From an uncultured Methylocystaceae bacterium (GTDB lineage Bacteria; Pseudomonadota; Alphaproteobacteria; Rhizobiales; Beijerinckiaceae): a stretch of DNA of 64,000 nt. The stretch is taken from positions 62,001 to 126,000 of the forward strand of contig CAIQCB010000035.1 of NCBI GenBank assembly GCA_903870245.1. The letters run 5' to 3'. Position 1 is the stretch's first letter, and each line of letters starts with the position of its first letter. Made by a program: the position numbers and the translations under genes. Shown one piece after another: positions 53,417 to 63,487 of the stretch. The notes below the pieces were generated by a model, which worked only from the letters and a program-made list of their open reading frames with translations, did no database searches and had not been told where the DNA came from.

Positions 53417-54631
53417 CTAATGATTGGACAAATACCAGAACGGACGACGAATTTCGGTCAATAGACGTTCGGGACTGTCAACGCTTTTATGATCGCGCAC
53501 CAGCGCCGTCATATCTTCGCGCACGCGGGGGTTGGAAAGAAAGTAGCTATGGCCAATCAGCCCTTCGCCGCCCTCTACGGAGATAAAATCAGCCAGATCG
53601 GCGAAATGCGGCGCAAGCCGCATCGCGTCGGGGTTGCTGTGCGCATCAAGGCGACCAAGCCGCAACTGGCTGCCGTATAAAAACTCCGACAATCCCAGCG
53701 CTTTATCGCCGTCGGAAGCATAGACCGTGAGATGCAGGCGCCCGGGATTGAGGATCACATCCGGCGCCGATTTACGTCCGTGCAGCAGATCGGGATCGGA
53801 CACTGGCGCGAACAGTCTGGAAAAAGCGACATCGAGATCCATGTCCGGCGCAGCGAAAATAATATTGCCGGCCTTACGCTTCGACATTGGCGTATCGGAT
53901 ACGTAGGACTCAATTGAAAGATCTTTCAGAGCGGAAGACAGCACGTCGGTGCCTCGGCTATGCGCTATGAAATGCCATTCGCGCAAGCCAGGGGTGGCGG
54001 ACACGATCCGAAGCGCCTTGATGACGTCGGAGACGGAAAACTCGCCTGACTCGCGATCGACGTTATAGCCGAAGAAAGCGCCCTTCGATCCGCCAGCCGG
54101 CCAGGTGAGGGCGATACAGGTGAAATCGCGGGGGCCGAAATCCGAACAGAGTTGCGCCGCCGATTTCACAGCATCATCGAAACTGTTGTTGTAGCCATGG
54201 ACAAATACGACGATTTCCTTGCGACCGCTCGCCGCCACGCTTTGAGCGAGCTTCTTCAAAATCTGCGACTCGGCGATTTTGTGACGGAGGACCACCGATG
54301 GCGCGCGGCGCACGCCGCCCTTGGTGCGCTCCAGCTCATAGGGCGACTCGGGAAAACGGCCGAGCTCGACCGGCGTCCCGACAACGGCGGTCTCCGCATC
54401 ACGACCGAAGACAGGAACGACTCCGAAAGCCATGGAATGGGAGCGCTCGGCGCCATAGGTCGGACGTCCGTCCTGTTGCGACTCGGGCGCCCTGTTGGTG
54501 ATGAAAAAGACCTCGACAGGCTCGACGGTTGACTCCGGGGCCGCACGCGCACTGGATATCGGAAGTTGCGCGATGAACGCCAACGCCAAGGCGCCTGACA
54601 GACGACTCAAAAACTCTCGACACCGCGCCAT
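53417..54631 (-). CDS. Exported DUF900-type alpha/beta hydrolase
   Basis: A 404-aa protein with a signal peptide (LSGALALAFIAQLPISSARA). The DUF900-type esterase core has VFFITNRAPES at the first strand, IVVFVHGYNNSFDDAVKSAA (oxyanion region) and the nucleophile elbow HFIAHSRGTDVL with the serine in AHSRG. A late GEGLIGHSYFLSN may supply the histidine. The predicted role is a periplasmic or envelope-associated esterase; the substrate is unknown. Confidence 0.85.
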   Translation of the reverse strand: MARCREFLSRLSGALALAFIAQLPISSARAAPESTVEPVEVFFITNRAPESQQDGRPTYGAERSHSMAFGVVPVFGRDAETAVVGTPVELGRFPESPYELERTKGGVRRAPSVVLRHKIAESQILKKLAQSVAASGRKEIVVFVHGYNNSFDDAVKSAAQLCSDFGPRDFTCIALTWPAGGSKGAFFGYNVDRESGEFSVSDVIKALRIVSATPGLREWHFIAHSRGTDVLSSALKDLSIESYVSDTPMSKRKAGNIIFAAPDMDLDVAFSRLFAPVSDPDLLHGRKSAPDVILNPGRLHLTVYASDGDKALGLSEFLYGSQLRLGRLDAHSNPDAMRLAPHFADLADFISVEGGEGLIGHSYFLSNPRVREDMTALVRDHKSVDSPERLLTEIRRPFWYLSNH

Positions 54632-54743
54632 CGACTACGCTCCCCACCTGACGAACCGACCGGCTGGACCGGGTTGGTTGTCGCTCCCGCAGAGGATTAG
54701 TCAGCAGATTTGGCGCATTTTAAGGCATTGACGCAGACGAATC

Positions 54744-56273
54744 TCAGCTCCTGAGCGCATCGGCAAGACGCGCGACGCCGTCCTCGATTTCTTTCTCGGT
54801 CAGCGCGACGAAGCCAAGCATCAGCATTCGGTCCCCACCGTCGTCATTGTTGAAACGCAACGCAGATCCGGTGGCCAGCGAAATCACGCCCACACCGGCG
54901 GCGAGCCCGCGCGCCTCCACCTCGGCGGCGTCTGGTAAACCGTCCGGCAATTTCCAGACGAGGTGCATCCCCGCCTGATCGCCATAAATCTCGCAGGGGC
55001 CGAAATGTTTTATCAGCGCATTGAGCAGCGCATCGCGGCGCTCGCGATACAACTGGCGAATACGGCGCAAATGGCGGCCAAATTCGCCACTCGCCATGAA
55101 ATCGGCCATCGCCGCCTGCTCCAGCCAGCTTTGTCCGTTATTCATCAGCATTTTCATGCGACGGAAACTCTCGACCAGCCGGCGGGGCGCGACCACATAC
55201 CCCAGTCGCAATCCCGGCCCCATGCATTTCGAAAAGGTGCCGAGATAAATTACGCGCTCGTTTCGATCGAGCCCCTTGAGAGCCGTCAGCGGCGAGCCGA
55301 CGAAGCGGAAGTCGCTGTCGTAGTCGTCTTCGATAATATAAGCTTCATGTTGCGTCGCCCAGGCGAGCAATTCGATGCGGCGTTGCAGGCTCATGGTGAC
55401 GCCGATGGGATATTGGTGCGAGGGCGTGACATAGGCCAGCGCGCCATCGACCCGAGGAAGCCTCGCGACATCGAGACCGTCCCTGTCGACTGGCACGGGA
55501 TGGAGTTTCGCGCCCATGCTCTCCAGCACAAAGGCGGCGCCCTGGTAACAGGGCGACTCCACCACTGCTGGCGAGCCCGGCTTCACGAGCAGACGACCGG
55601 CGAGATTGAAGCCATCCTGGCACCCCCCAACGATGATGATCTGTTCGGGATCGGCGATAACGCCGCGCGCTGGCCCGAGATGTTTGGCGATCGCCCGCCG
55701 CAGCTCCAGCAAACCGGCCGGATCGCTATAGCTGGTCAAGCGCGGACCGGCGCTTTTGAGCCGTGCTTTGATATGCTGCGACCAAGCCTTGAGCGGAAAC
55801 GTGCGCGTGTCCGGCCGACCCACCCAAAAATCCGCCGCCAGACGACGACGATCCGGCTTGGCGAGCTGATGCGTGCGCAGACTGACGCCCAGCGCCTGAG
55901 GCTCCTCACCGGCCTCGTCCGGTGTCGGCGGCTGCGACTTCCTTGCGCCCTGCGTTGAGAGAAAGGCCGTATCCGGCAAATCCGGGGAAACGAATGTTCC
56001 TACATAGGGTTTGGTGCGGATATAGCCCTCGGCGATCAGACGTTCATAGGCCAGCACGGCAGTGTTTCGTGAGACGCCAAGCTGCACGCTTAATTCACGA
56101 GTGGTGGGCAAAGGGTCGTCGCCGCGCAACTGACCGTTCAGGATCATCGACCGAATCTGGTCGAAAATCTGGGCCTGCAGGGTCGCCTTGTCGGTCTCAC
56201 TCAGGATTATAGATAATTGGACATGCCCGCTGCGCACCATGTGCGAGGGTCTTTGTATAACCGATATCGTCAT
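54744..56273 (-). CDS. MocR/PdxR-like GntR regulator with aminotransferase domain
   Basis: A 509-aa fusion. The N-terminal GntR winged helix (about 25-95; GDDPLPTTRELSVQLGVSRN, AYERLIAEGYI) is joined to a fold-type I aminotransferase domain. PLP-binding signatures are IIIVGGCQDGFNLAGRLLV, YIIEDDYDSDFRF (Asp) and LGTFSKCMGPGLRLGYVVAP with the Schiff-base lysine in T-F-S-K. MocR proteins sense PLP or amino-acid adducts and often regulate an adjacent transporter or enzyme. The start at 56273 has AGGAGCGG upstream. The amidase on the other strand is a possible target. Confidence 0.9.
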   Translation of the reverse strand: MTISVIQRPSHMVRSGHVQLSIILSETDKATLQAQIFDQIRSMILNGQLRGDDPLPTTRELSVQLGVSRNTAVLAYERLIAEGYIRTKPYVGTFVSPDLPDTAFLSTQGARKSQPPTPDEAGEEPQALGVSLRTHQLAKPDRRRLAADFWVGRPDTRTFPLKAWSQHIKARLKSAGPRLTSYSDPAGLLELRRAIAKHLGPARGVIADPEQIIIVGGCQDGFNLAGRLLVKPGSPAVVESPCYQGAAFVLESMGAKLHPVPVDRDGLDVARLPRVDGALAYVTPSHQYPIGVTMSLQRRIELLAWATQHEAYIIEDDYDSDFRFVGSPLTALKGLDRNERVIYLGTFSKCMGPGLRLGYVVAPRRLVESFRRMKMLMNNGQSWLEQAAMADFMASGEFGRHLRRIRQLYRERRDALLNALIKHFGPCEIYGDQAGMHLVWKLPDGLPDAAEVEARGLAAGVGVISLATGSALRFNNDDGGDRMLMLGFVALTEKEIEDGVARLADALRS

Positions 56274-56698
56274 CTTTGCCGCTCCTGCCCGCAAAATATG
56301 AACAGAATCGATCAACTCATAGAGCCACGACGGCGGCGTGATCTGGCGCCAAACCCCGAACGAACGCGCCATGTTCGTCTGCCAGCGCCCGATCTGCGGC
56401 AGCGAATTGGCTCTGAGACTTAAGGCTGATTTGCCCCTCTTGAACGCAGCCCGCCTCAACGCCCTACGGCTTCGTCGCTGGAATTTATAGCTGAGAGCCC
56501 TCGAAACGGGTCCTGTCGACGCAGCGTCGCAGGCCGGTTGCAATCGGCGGACATCTTGTCGCAAGGGGGGCGCCTTCCTATTTCAACACTTAAACCGGCG
56601 TTTCGGCGCCGGCGGCCACGGCCCGAGCGCGGAGGTAGCGACGGGCCGTGTCCACATTTATCGACTATCGGGAATCACCTAAAATCGGGGAGGCCGCC
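56274..56698. other. Intergenic region upstream of the MocR gene
   Basis: 425 bp between the MocR start and the small membrane ORF. No supported gene, tRNA or clear palindrome was seen. It should carry the MocR promoter and perhaps the sites it binds. Confidence 0.4.
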
Positions 56699-56788
56699 AT
56701 GCCCGAGGGGCTTACGAAACTTATTATCTTTGGCGCGATCGGATTTTTTGTTTGTTCGGCGCTTGTCGGTTGGGCTTACGGCGGTTGA
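56699..56788 (+). CDS. 29-aa single-pass membrane peptide
   Basis: MPEGLTKLIIFGAIGFFVCS then ALVGWAYGG: one hydrophobic helix covering nearly the whole peptide. GGGGAGG lies five bases before the ATG, a strong ribosome site. It is too short to assign to a family. It sits between the MocR and amidase genes. Confidence 0.5.
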   Translation: MPEGLTKLIIFGAIGFFVCSALVGWAYGG

Positions 56789-56858
56789 TTCAAGAGGCCT
56801 TCGCCTCGCGACACATGCTTAAAGCCCATCCCGCCCAAAGCCCACCTCGATTGCGATC

Positions 56859-58025
56859 ATGAGACTTGACCCATTCGGCGCGCTGAGCGTGCTGTGTGAA
56901 CATGCTCCCGGCGCAGACGGTCCTTTGGGTGGGTCGATGTTCGTCGTTAAAGAGAATATCGACGTCGCCGGCCATGTTTCCGCCAATGGCCATCCCCTCT
57001 GGGTGAAAACCCATGCACCCGCGCTAGCGAACGCGGGCGTTGTCCAGCAACTGCTGAACTCCGGCGCGCGGCTCGTCGGCAAGGCGCATATGGACGAGAT
57101 GGCCTACAGCCTGCTCGGCGCAAATCCGCATTATGGCGTACCGACGAATCCCGTCGCACCCGACCGCCATCCCGGCGGCTCCTCATCCGGCTCGGCGGTC
57201 GCCACTGCGGGGGGGCTGGTCGATTTCGCTATCGGCACCGACACAGCCGGCTCCTGCCGCGCCCCGGCGGCCTTTTGCGGCATCTTCGGCCTCCGCTCCA
57301 CGCATGGCGCAATTCCGATGACAGGCGTCCTTCCGCTGGCGCCCTCTTTCGATACGATCGGCTGGTTCGCCCGGGACATCGAAACCATGATCAAGGTGGG
57401 CGAGGCGCTGCTGCCGCCGGACGCCGACGACACCGGCATACAGGAATCCGTGGTGCTCGCCGATGGCTTTGAAAATGTTGAGCCGGAATTTTCAGAGGCG
57501 GCGGCGCCGCTTCTGTCGCGCCTGAAAAGTGGACGCTGGCGCGAAGCGCGGCTGGGTGAGGATATTCTCTCGCAGACTCTGGCGCATTTTCGTAATTTGC
57601 AGGCGGCGGAGGCCTGGGCCTCGGTCGGCGACTGGATCGTGAAGAATAATCCAGCCTTCGGAGCCGGCGTAGCGCAGCGTTTCGAGATTGCGCGCGCAGT
57701 GACTACTCATCAAACGCAGGCGGCGCTGGATTTTGGCGCCAGGATACGCGCCCGCATTGATGATATTTTGGATGACCATGGCGTGATCATATTACCGACG
57801 ACGCCGTTCCGTGCGCCGCGTCTTAACGAGAGCGAAGAAACTCTCGACGCCAAACGCTACCGGATGATGCGGCTGTTCACTCTGGCGAGCTATTGCGGCC
57901 TGCCGCAGATCAGCCTGCCGCTCATGACAAGTGGCGCGCCGTTTGGGCTATCGCTGATCGGTCGCCGTGGAAACGACCGGAAACTTCTGGCGTTCGCAAG
58001 AAGCTTGATTGTAGAAAAAGGGTAA
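56859..58025 (+). CDS. Amidase-signature family protein
   Basis: A 388-aa amidase. The catalytic triad of the amidase-signature family is visible: Lys in FVVKENIDVAG (about residue 30), the GGSSSGSAVA loop with the cis-serine, and the nucleophilic Ser in GTDTAGSCRAP. RVGKAHMDE-like (LVGKAHMDEM) is the usual K/H-containing strand. It hydrolyses C-N bonds of amides, allophanate or ureas; the specificity is unknown. It is somewhat shorter than the 450-500 residues usual for the family and lacks a C-terminal allophanate-hydrolase domain. It may be a target of the adjacent MocR regulator. Confidence 0.88.
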   Translation: MRLDPFGALSVLCEHAPGADGPLGGSMFVVKENIDVAGHVSANGHPLWVKTHAPALANAGVVQQLLNSGARLVGKAHMDEMAYSLLGANPHYGVPTNPVAPDRHPGGSSSGSAVATAGGLVDFAIGTDTAGSCRAPAAFCGIFGLRSTHGAIPMTGVLPLAPSFDTIGWFARDIETMIKVGEALLPPDADDTGIQESVVLADGFENVEPEFSEAAAPLLSRLKSGRWREARLGEDILSQTLAHFRNLQAAEAWASVGDWIVKNNPAFGAGVAQRFEIARAVTTHQTQAALDFGARIRARIDDILDDHGVIILPTTPFRAPRLNESEETLDAKRYRMMRLFTLASYCGLPQISLPLMTSGAPFGLSLIGRRGNDRKLLAFARSLIVEKG

Positions 58026-58047
58026 ACGCCAAAACTGAATGTCGCAG

Positions 58048-58070
58048 AGGCGTAAGCCTGTTACGCCTTT
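58048..58070 (+). terminator. Terminator-like hairpin after the amidase gene
   Basis: AGGCGTAA (58048-58055) pairs with TTACGCCT (58061-58068) around a 5-nt loop, followed by only three Ts (one in the stem). Weak U-tract. Confidence 0.45.
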
Positions 58071-58290
58071 AGCATTGGAACGCGCTCCGGAAAGACCGAG
58101 CCGTCTCGGACATCCCGCCTATCCGGTTCCCGATGAGCCGATCAAATTTTTTAACTTAAAAAACCATCGGTTAATCACTCTGCATCATCCTTTTCGATGA
58201 GTGTCGCCCATTTACAACATCAGGCGATAATTGCCAATTTAATGTGTTGTTTAGCTTGATCCCGGCGAAGGTTATCGGGATATTAATCAT

Positions 58291-58737
58291 ATGAATCGGC
58301 AACGCCTATATTTCGGTCCTTTAGCGCACAGCGTGCTGGGCATCGTTTTTGCCTTGCTGATCATGATGCAGTCGATCAGTATATCACACTCGGGGACCAG
58401 GATAGCAGCCAGTCCGATTAACGGAGTGATGTCCGAAAGCCTGCGCGCCGGTAGCGTCGTGGATTTCGTTTCCAGCCAGCTCTGTGACCATAACGCCAAG
58501 AACGGCGCGCCATCTGATGGAGACTGTCATCATATCGGCTTCTGCGCCCTATGCACAACGAGCGATCGCACAGTTTCGCTCGATATGGCGCCGGCGCCGT
58601 CACGGCTCCTGCTGATCCTCACCCCCGACGATGAGGTCGAGGGGCGCCCTTCGCTAAGCGAAGAACGCCTTTTACCGCTGCCATCCTCCAGCGGTCTTAG
58701 CGAAAGCCACTACCCTACGGCGCCTCCAGCAGTCTGA
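58291..58737 (+). CDS. Small exported Cys/His-rich protein, DUF2946-like
   Basis: A 148-aa protein. The N-terminal signal or anchor helix (GPLAHSVLGIVFALLIMMQS) leads to a short domain with Cys and His clusters: QLCDHNAK, then DGDCHHIGFCALC (C-H-H ... C-x-x-C), then a Pro/Ser-rich tail. This arrangement resembles DUF2946 proteins, small periplasmic, likely metal-binding proteins often next to copper uptake or resistance genes. It lies 186 bp upstream of a TonB-dependent receptor in the same direction. The family call is from motif layout and is tentative. Confidence 0.6.
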   Translation: MNRQRLYFGPLAHSVLGIVFALLIMMQSISISHSGTRIAASPINGVMSESLRAGSVVDFVSSQLCDHNAKNGAPSDGDCHHIGFCALCTTSDRTVSLDMAPAPSRLLLILTPDDEVEGRPSLSEERLLPLPSSSGLSESHYPTAPPAV

Positions 58738-58923
58738 TTTGCCGGGACAGCGATCCGCATATTTGAGCAATCGAACATTGCGCGGCTACGGCAACCTCAG
58801 CGTTAAATCCCACAAGAATTAAAACTTTTTAACACATCGACGTCTTGAGTCCGTCTGTTCGTATCGAGCAGACGACTGGCGAGGACGCGTCTGAAATTCC
58901 AAGATTTGGACAGGAACAAGATC

Positions 58924-61701
58924 ATGTCTCGGAAATCCTATGCTTTTACAGCCTCGATTCTAACCCTTACGCTGGCTTGCGCGTCCTACGCCGAAGCGCA
59001 GCAGTCTCTCCCCACCATCAATGTCGGCGGAGCTCGACAAAGCAACAAGTCCATCGCACGCAGCAATGGCAGCGGACGAACAAGCGCACCTAGTCCAGTT
59101 CGCGCGTCGTCGACCGGAGCAGGCGGTGGGGGGACTAGCGGAAACGGGGGGAATAGCGGAAGTGGAACGTCTATAAGCCTCGCTCCGGCTCCCGTATCAC
59201 GCTGGTCGCCAACCCTTGCCGATGGCTCTCCCGCATTCGTTCGACGGTGGCAGATTCCCAATACTGTAGCCAGCGTAACGAGAAAATACATTGAGAAAAA
59301 AATCAATATTGTAGATACGCAGGATGCGCTCAAATACGTACCCGGTCTGTGGGTACGAAAACTTCGTGGCGGCAATGAGGGGCTTGTTCAGACCCGTAAC
59401 TTTGGTCTTTCCGCCGCGCGCAACCTTGTCTATGCCGATGAACTGCTCTTGAGCCAGCTTATCAATAATGGCCATCCGGACAGTCAACCACGTTGGGGTT
59501 TGATCTCGCCTGAAGAGATCGAGCGCATAGATTATCTCTACGGTCCCTACTCTGCTCAATATCCCGGCAACTCAATGGGCGGCGTGGTTCAGATCACGAC
59601 GCGCATGCCGGAAAAACTTGAAATTACCAGCAAGCAAACGACCGCCGTTCAGGATTATAACTGGTGGGGTTTTCAGGAACCGCTCGTAACAACCGTAGAG
59701 TCCGTGACCGCCGGCGACAAGATCGGCCGTTTCTCGATCTTCCTTTCGGCGAATTATCAAAACAACCCGTTCCAGCCCTTGACCTACATAAATTCAGGAA
59801 CATCAATTGGGAGCTGGGTCGGCTATCCGACTGCCCTTTGGTCGCAAGGCGTCTATGCAGCGCCGCAAATTCTTGTTTCGTCTGGCGCGATCGGCACGGA
59901 TAGTTTCATCAATGGCAAAGTGAAAATGGCCTTTGACGTGACGGAAGACATTCGCGCGACCTATTCGCTGGGCGTATTCAATCAGGATCGATCCGCTCAA
60001 CCCCAGAATTATCTTACCGGCGGCAACAGCGGGCTATGGGGCGTTCAAAGACCCGCTGCGCAGAACGTTCCTGCTCTAAATCTCAGCAATCCAACATTGC
60101 AGCAAATTGGCCAAGCCTACACGCGTTTCCAGGAAACCGTGATCACCAATGCACTGGATATAAAGCAAATTACTGGCGGGGAGTTCGACTGGGATATTTC
60201 CGCATCTCATTTCACCTATCCCTACTCATCGAATAAACAGCCATGGAGCGCATTACAGGGTTCTTTCAACCCGGCAAATAACCTTTTTGGCAATCCCGGT
60301 CAGTCCGGCTATGTGAATGCGTTTGGTGGCGTGACGCCATATGGCCGCGACACGAAATTCACAGGCACTTACTGGACGCTCTTCGACGCAAAAGGGATTT
60401 ATAGACCTGGATGGTTGTCGGGTCATGAAACGAGTTTTGGCGTTCATGGAGATCAGTTCCACTCCAACAACCCTGTATATTTTACGTCTGACTGGACTAC
60501 CGGATCATCCACGACTCCTGGGAACCTCATACAATCGCAGGCGAGTGGAACGACAAGAACCTATGCGCTCTGGGCGCAGGATGCGATCGATGTTCGTAAA
60601 GACCTGAAAATCACCCTGGGTCTGCGAGCAGAAACATGGAAGGCTTCGGACGGGTACAACCAATCTTTTAATACCTCCAATCCCTTTGCGCCATTCAACG
60701 CAACGAATCCGCGTCCATCGAACAGTGCGCTTTCGCCGATCTACCAGCCAAATCTCGTTTCGACGCGCTTCTCGCCGAAGGGCTCTATCAAGTGGACTCC
60801 GGATGACAAATGGACGCTCTCCGCTAATATCGGCATTGCAAATCGATTCCCAACTGTTCGAGAGCTTTACAACCTGTCTGTAACGCCCGGCGCGACCAAT
60901 CAGGTTTTCAATCCGAACCCGAATCTGCGGCCAGAAACCGATCTATCGAAGGAACTTAATTTCGAACGCAAGCTCGGAGAGGATGGTCAAGCTCGCTTAA
61001 CTTTCTTTGATGACGAAGTGCGCGATTACATCCTAAGCAACTTCACCTATGCGCCGGGAACCAATGTTCAGGTCTCGACAAATAAAAACGTTAATCGCAT
61101 CCGCAATAGCGGCATTGAACTTGCCGCATCAAAAGATAATCTTTATTTCAAAGGGTTGCAGGCATTCGGCAGCGTAGATTTTGTTAACTCCCGAATTATA
61201 TCTTGGTCGGACTGGCAACCTCAATTGCCAGCGGCGGGCGCGCCGTTCGGGGCGACTCTTCAGTGGCCATGGGCGATTTCGGTTGCGGGCAAAAATGTCC
61301 CGTTAATGCCGAAGTGGCGTTGGACTGCTGGCGTCACTTATTCACCCAATGATCACTGGTCATTCACGACAGCCATTCGCTGGCAGGATCGGGTATGGTC
61401 AACTGCCGCAAATAACGATCAGGTACATGGGATATTTGGCTCCTTTGATCGTTTTTGCATCGTAGATATTAAATCACATTATAAATATAATGATCGATTG
61501 TCCTTCGACTTCGGCATCGATAACGTGAATAACTTCCAGTATGCTTATTTCCATCCCGTGCCACAGAGGACCTATATATTCTCTGGAAAATACGAATATG
61601 GCACCGGCAAGAACGAACCCGGAATTTTCTTCACGGGAAATGAGGCAGGTCTACCGAGGACGGAAGAATGGTTTGTTCCGGTTGAGACCAGCTGGAATTA
61701 G
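58924..61701 (+). CDS. TonB-dependent outer-membrane receptor
   Basis: A 925-aa receptor. The signal peptide (YAFTASILTLTLACASYAEA) is followed by a Gly/Ser-rich spacer at about 45-85, then the plug domain (KKINIVDTQDALKYVPGLWV; SPEEIERIDYLYGPYSAQYP; NSMGGVVQITTRMPEKLE) and a long beta barrel with repeated aromatic strands. Such receptors import siderophores, copper chelates, B12 or other ligands using TonB energy. The upstream Cys/His-rich protein hints at metal, perhaps copper in a methanotroph, but the ligand is not identifiable. The ATG at 58924 has AGGAAC upstream. A hairpin CGTCTG/CAGACG lies at 58852-58874 in the leader. Confidence 0.9.
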   Translation: MSRKSYAFTASILTLTLACASYAEAQQSLPTINVGGARQSNKSIARSNGSGRTSAPSPVRASSTGAGGGGTSGNGGNSGSGTSISLAPAPVSRWSPTLADGSPAFVRRWQIPNTVASVTRKYIEKKINIVDTQDALKYVPGLWVRKLRGGNEGLVQTRNFGLSAARNLVYADELLLSQLINNGHPDSQPRWGLISPEEIERIDYLYGPYSAQYPGNSMGGVVQITTRMPEKLEITSKQTTAVQDYNWWGFQEPLVTTVESVTAGDKIGRFSIFLSANYQNNPFQPLTYINSGTSIGSWVGYPTALWSQGVYAAPQILVSSGAIGTDSFINGKVKMAFDVTEDIRATYSLGVFNQDRSAQPQNYLTGGNSGLWGVQRPAAQNVPALNLSNPTLQQIGQAYTRFQETVITNALDIKQITGGEFDWDISASHFTYPYSSNKQPWSALQGSFNPANNLFGNPGQSGYVNAFGGVTPYGRDTKFTGTYWTLFDAKGIYRPGWLSGHETSFGVHGDQFHSNNPVYFTSDWTTGSSTTPGNLIQSQASGTTRTYALWAQDAIDVRKDLKITLGLRAETWKASDGYNQSFNTSNPFAPFNATNPRPSNSALSPIYQPNLVSTRFSPKGSIKWTPDDKWTLSANIGIANRFPTVRELYNLSVTPGATNQVFNPNPNLRPETDLSKELNFERKLGEDGQARLTFFDDEVRDYILSNFTYAPGTNVQVSTNKNVNRIRNSGIELAASKDNLYFKGLQAFGSVDFVNSRIISWSDWQPQLPAAGAPFGATLQWPWAISVAGKNVPLMPKWRWTAGVTYSPNDHWSFTTAIRWQDRVWSTAANNDQVHGIFGSFDRFCIVDIKSHYKYNDRLSFDFGIDNVNNFQYAYFHPVPQRTYIFSGKYEYGTGKNEPGIFFTGNEAGLPRTEEWFVPVETSWN

Positions 61702-62322
61702 CGATTTATCGCCAATGCTTGATACCCACTATGTCGGGAGGCGATTACGAGTCTGGAGAGTCAAACCATCTGGCATTTACAGACCTTTTATCGCCTCCTT
61801 CGAAAAATCCACCAAGGAACCCCTGAAAAAATAACAATATTCGTGGAATAGATCGCATTACTCTGGATTGATCGGTAAATTTACGTTGCCCTTGTCCTGT
61901 CAGCCCTCCGCCGGGCGTCGAAATCGGAGTGACCGCCCCCCTCAGTTTGCTTTGTGAGACATAAGATCAGCGTCACGCCAGACATCGTCGAAGAAAATCA
62001 CGCCTTTACATACATAAATTGGCAAGTGCTCACAGAACTTCGAACATCGACCAGTCTCCTGCCAATCCGCAACAACAAACATGGAAAAAAGCCGAAACCC
62101 TTTTGACGATCGCAAACAGACATTGGACCCGTATCCTGACGTTATATTTTTTCGGTTTTCCGAATAACTCAATTCGGTCTGTAAGCGCTCAAGTCGGGTT
62201 TGCTAGCGGCAAGCCTGTACACCAATGCCAGAAAAGGTCATTAGGCGGATGGCGACTTCATCGGGCGCTTGATCCAATTTAACATCGATCTGCAAACATC
62301 CAAGTTTTAAACCAGAGATTTA
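61702..62322. other. Intergenic region without a supportable gene
   Basis: About 620 bp after the receptor gene. Short ORFs on both strands (61942-62172 reverse and 62019-62282 forward) overlap each other and have no recognisable features. AT content rises toward the right. Confidence 0.45.
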
Positions 62323-62859
62323 TTAACATAATAACTTGGCTGAAAGCCATGATGTCAGCCTCTTCTCTACAAGCACGTACGCCATACAACAGGTGAATGC
62401 TGATATGATTATTGCCAACACGGCAGCATGGCTTGTTGGCATCCAATGATGCCGTATGCGAAAAAACTTGATAATGGGAGTTATGAAAATCACGTGTGAC
62501 AGAAATATTGAATAAGACGCGTCGCCAATAAATTTTATTATGGCAGACTCAGACGTTGGTCTCGTGCAAATTGCGATAAGCATTGTTATTACAAAAAAGG
62601 AAATCATCCACATTATCAATTCGAGCATTCTAATTTCGAGATTAAGCGTCTTTATCACGCCACGCGTCAGGAGAGACGCAATGAAGAGAGAAGGTAATTG
62701 CCATTTCCATTCAATCAGACCGAACCTGCCCCTCATGACCATAGCGATACAAACTCCTATTCCAAATTCGAGATTGAAAGGCGTGAGCATGAAATCGATT
62801 AAGCCGCCTTTGTCTTCAGCTTCCCCGGAAACAAAGTACGGCTTTTTGACGATGGCGGT
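62323..62859 (-). pseudogene. Acyltransferase-3 (OafA-like) 3' remnant
   Basis: The reverse frame is open from a TGA at 62862-62860 to the stop at 62323 and encodes the C-terminal part of an acyltransferase-3 membrane protein. FMLTPFNLEFGIGVCIAMVM, FIGDASYSIFLSHVIFITPI (Y-S-I-F-L-x-H, the family motif) and a final YVLVEKRLTSWL (usual V-E-R/K-P-L-like end) are recognisable. The N-terminal six or so helices with the active-site HxxFF region are absent and the sequence upstream is unrelated. The first Met in frame is at 62790. It is most likely a decayed O-antigen or polysaccharide acetyltransferase gene. Confidence 0.75.
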
Positions 62860-62998
62860 TCAACAGCGGCCTCCAGCAATCTCGACGGCTCGACGAATGC
62901 CGGTTAGACAGGAAGCCCCGGACTTGTTTATTGATTTTTGCAAGTTATTGTAGGCCCTGGTTAATGCAGACCACGATCTGAAAATACGGATGCGAGCA

Positions 62999-63487
62999 AT
63001 GGAAAAATTTGTAAATTTATTATCCAAATCATGCGTCAGCGTTCCCGGACTGTTTTTTTTCAATTTACTGGTGTTTACGATCAATCTCCGGTTTGTCGGT
63101 TGGCTTACGTTCTTGCCGACAAGTTTCGATAAAATAAATACTGATGAATTTCATGATCTAGCAAGTCCGCTGGCCGTCAGGCTCATCACGGTGGGCGTTC
63201 TCATTCTCGAACGGCATGATGTGATGGAGATATCGGGTCTGACGCCAAAGGGATCGGATCATGACGAAATAAGCGACAGGACCCACCCCTTTGGCACATT
63301 TTATTTGTGTTTTGGATTGTTCATGGAATGCTTCATCGAACAAATTCACATCCCGGGAAAGATATTCGACATTCATACGATAACCAACGTCGTTGTATGG
63401 TCCTCATACCTTATTGCGCTGATCAGCTTATCTGTTTGTCTAAATCTGTTTTATATTCTTTTTCGCCACTACAAACATGGGCATTGA
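62999..63487 (+). CDS. Hypothetical membrane protein
   Basis: A protein of about 162 aa. Hydrophobic helices are at about 15-38 (VPGLFFFNLLVFTINLRFVG), 62-72, 98-112 and 130-155 (VVVWSSYLIALISLSVCLNL), with an aromatic and Asp-rich loop in between. No family is recognised. Codon usage and GC content differ from the rest of the window, in line with an accessory or foreign gene. Support is moderate: a long ORF with clear membrane pattern, but no ribosome site. Confidence 0.5.
   Translation: MEKFVNLLSKSCVSVPGLFFFNLLVFTINLRFVGWLTFLPTSFDKINTDEFHDLASPLAVRLITVGVLILERHDVMEISGLTPKGSDHDEISDRTHPFGTFYLCFGLFMECFIEQIHIPGKIFDIHTITNVVVWSSYLIALISLSVCLNLFYILFRHYKHGH

Noticed and set aside
62860-63084. 74-aa reverse ORF ending at the stop before the acyltransferase remnant
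   Set aside because: In frame with the remnant but without acyltransferase features; not accepted as its lost N-terminus.
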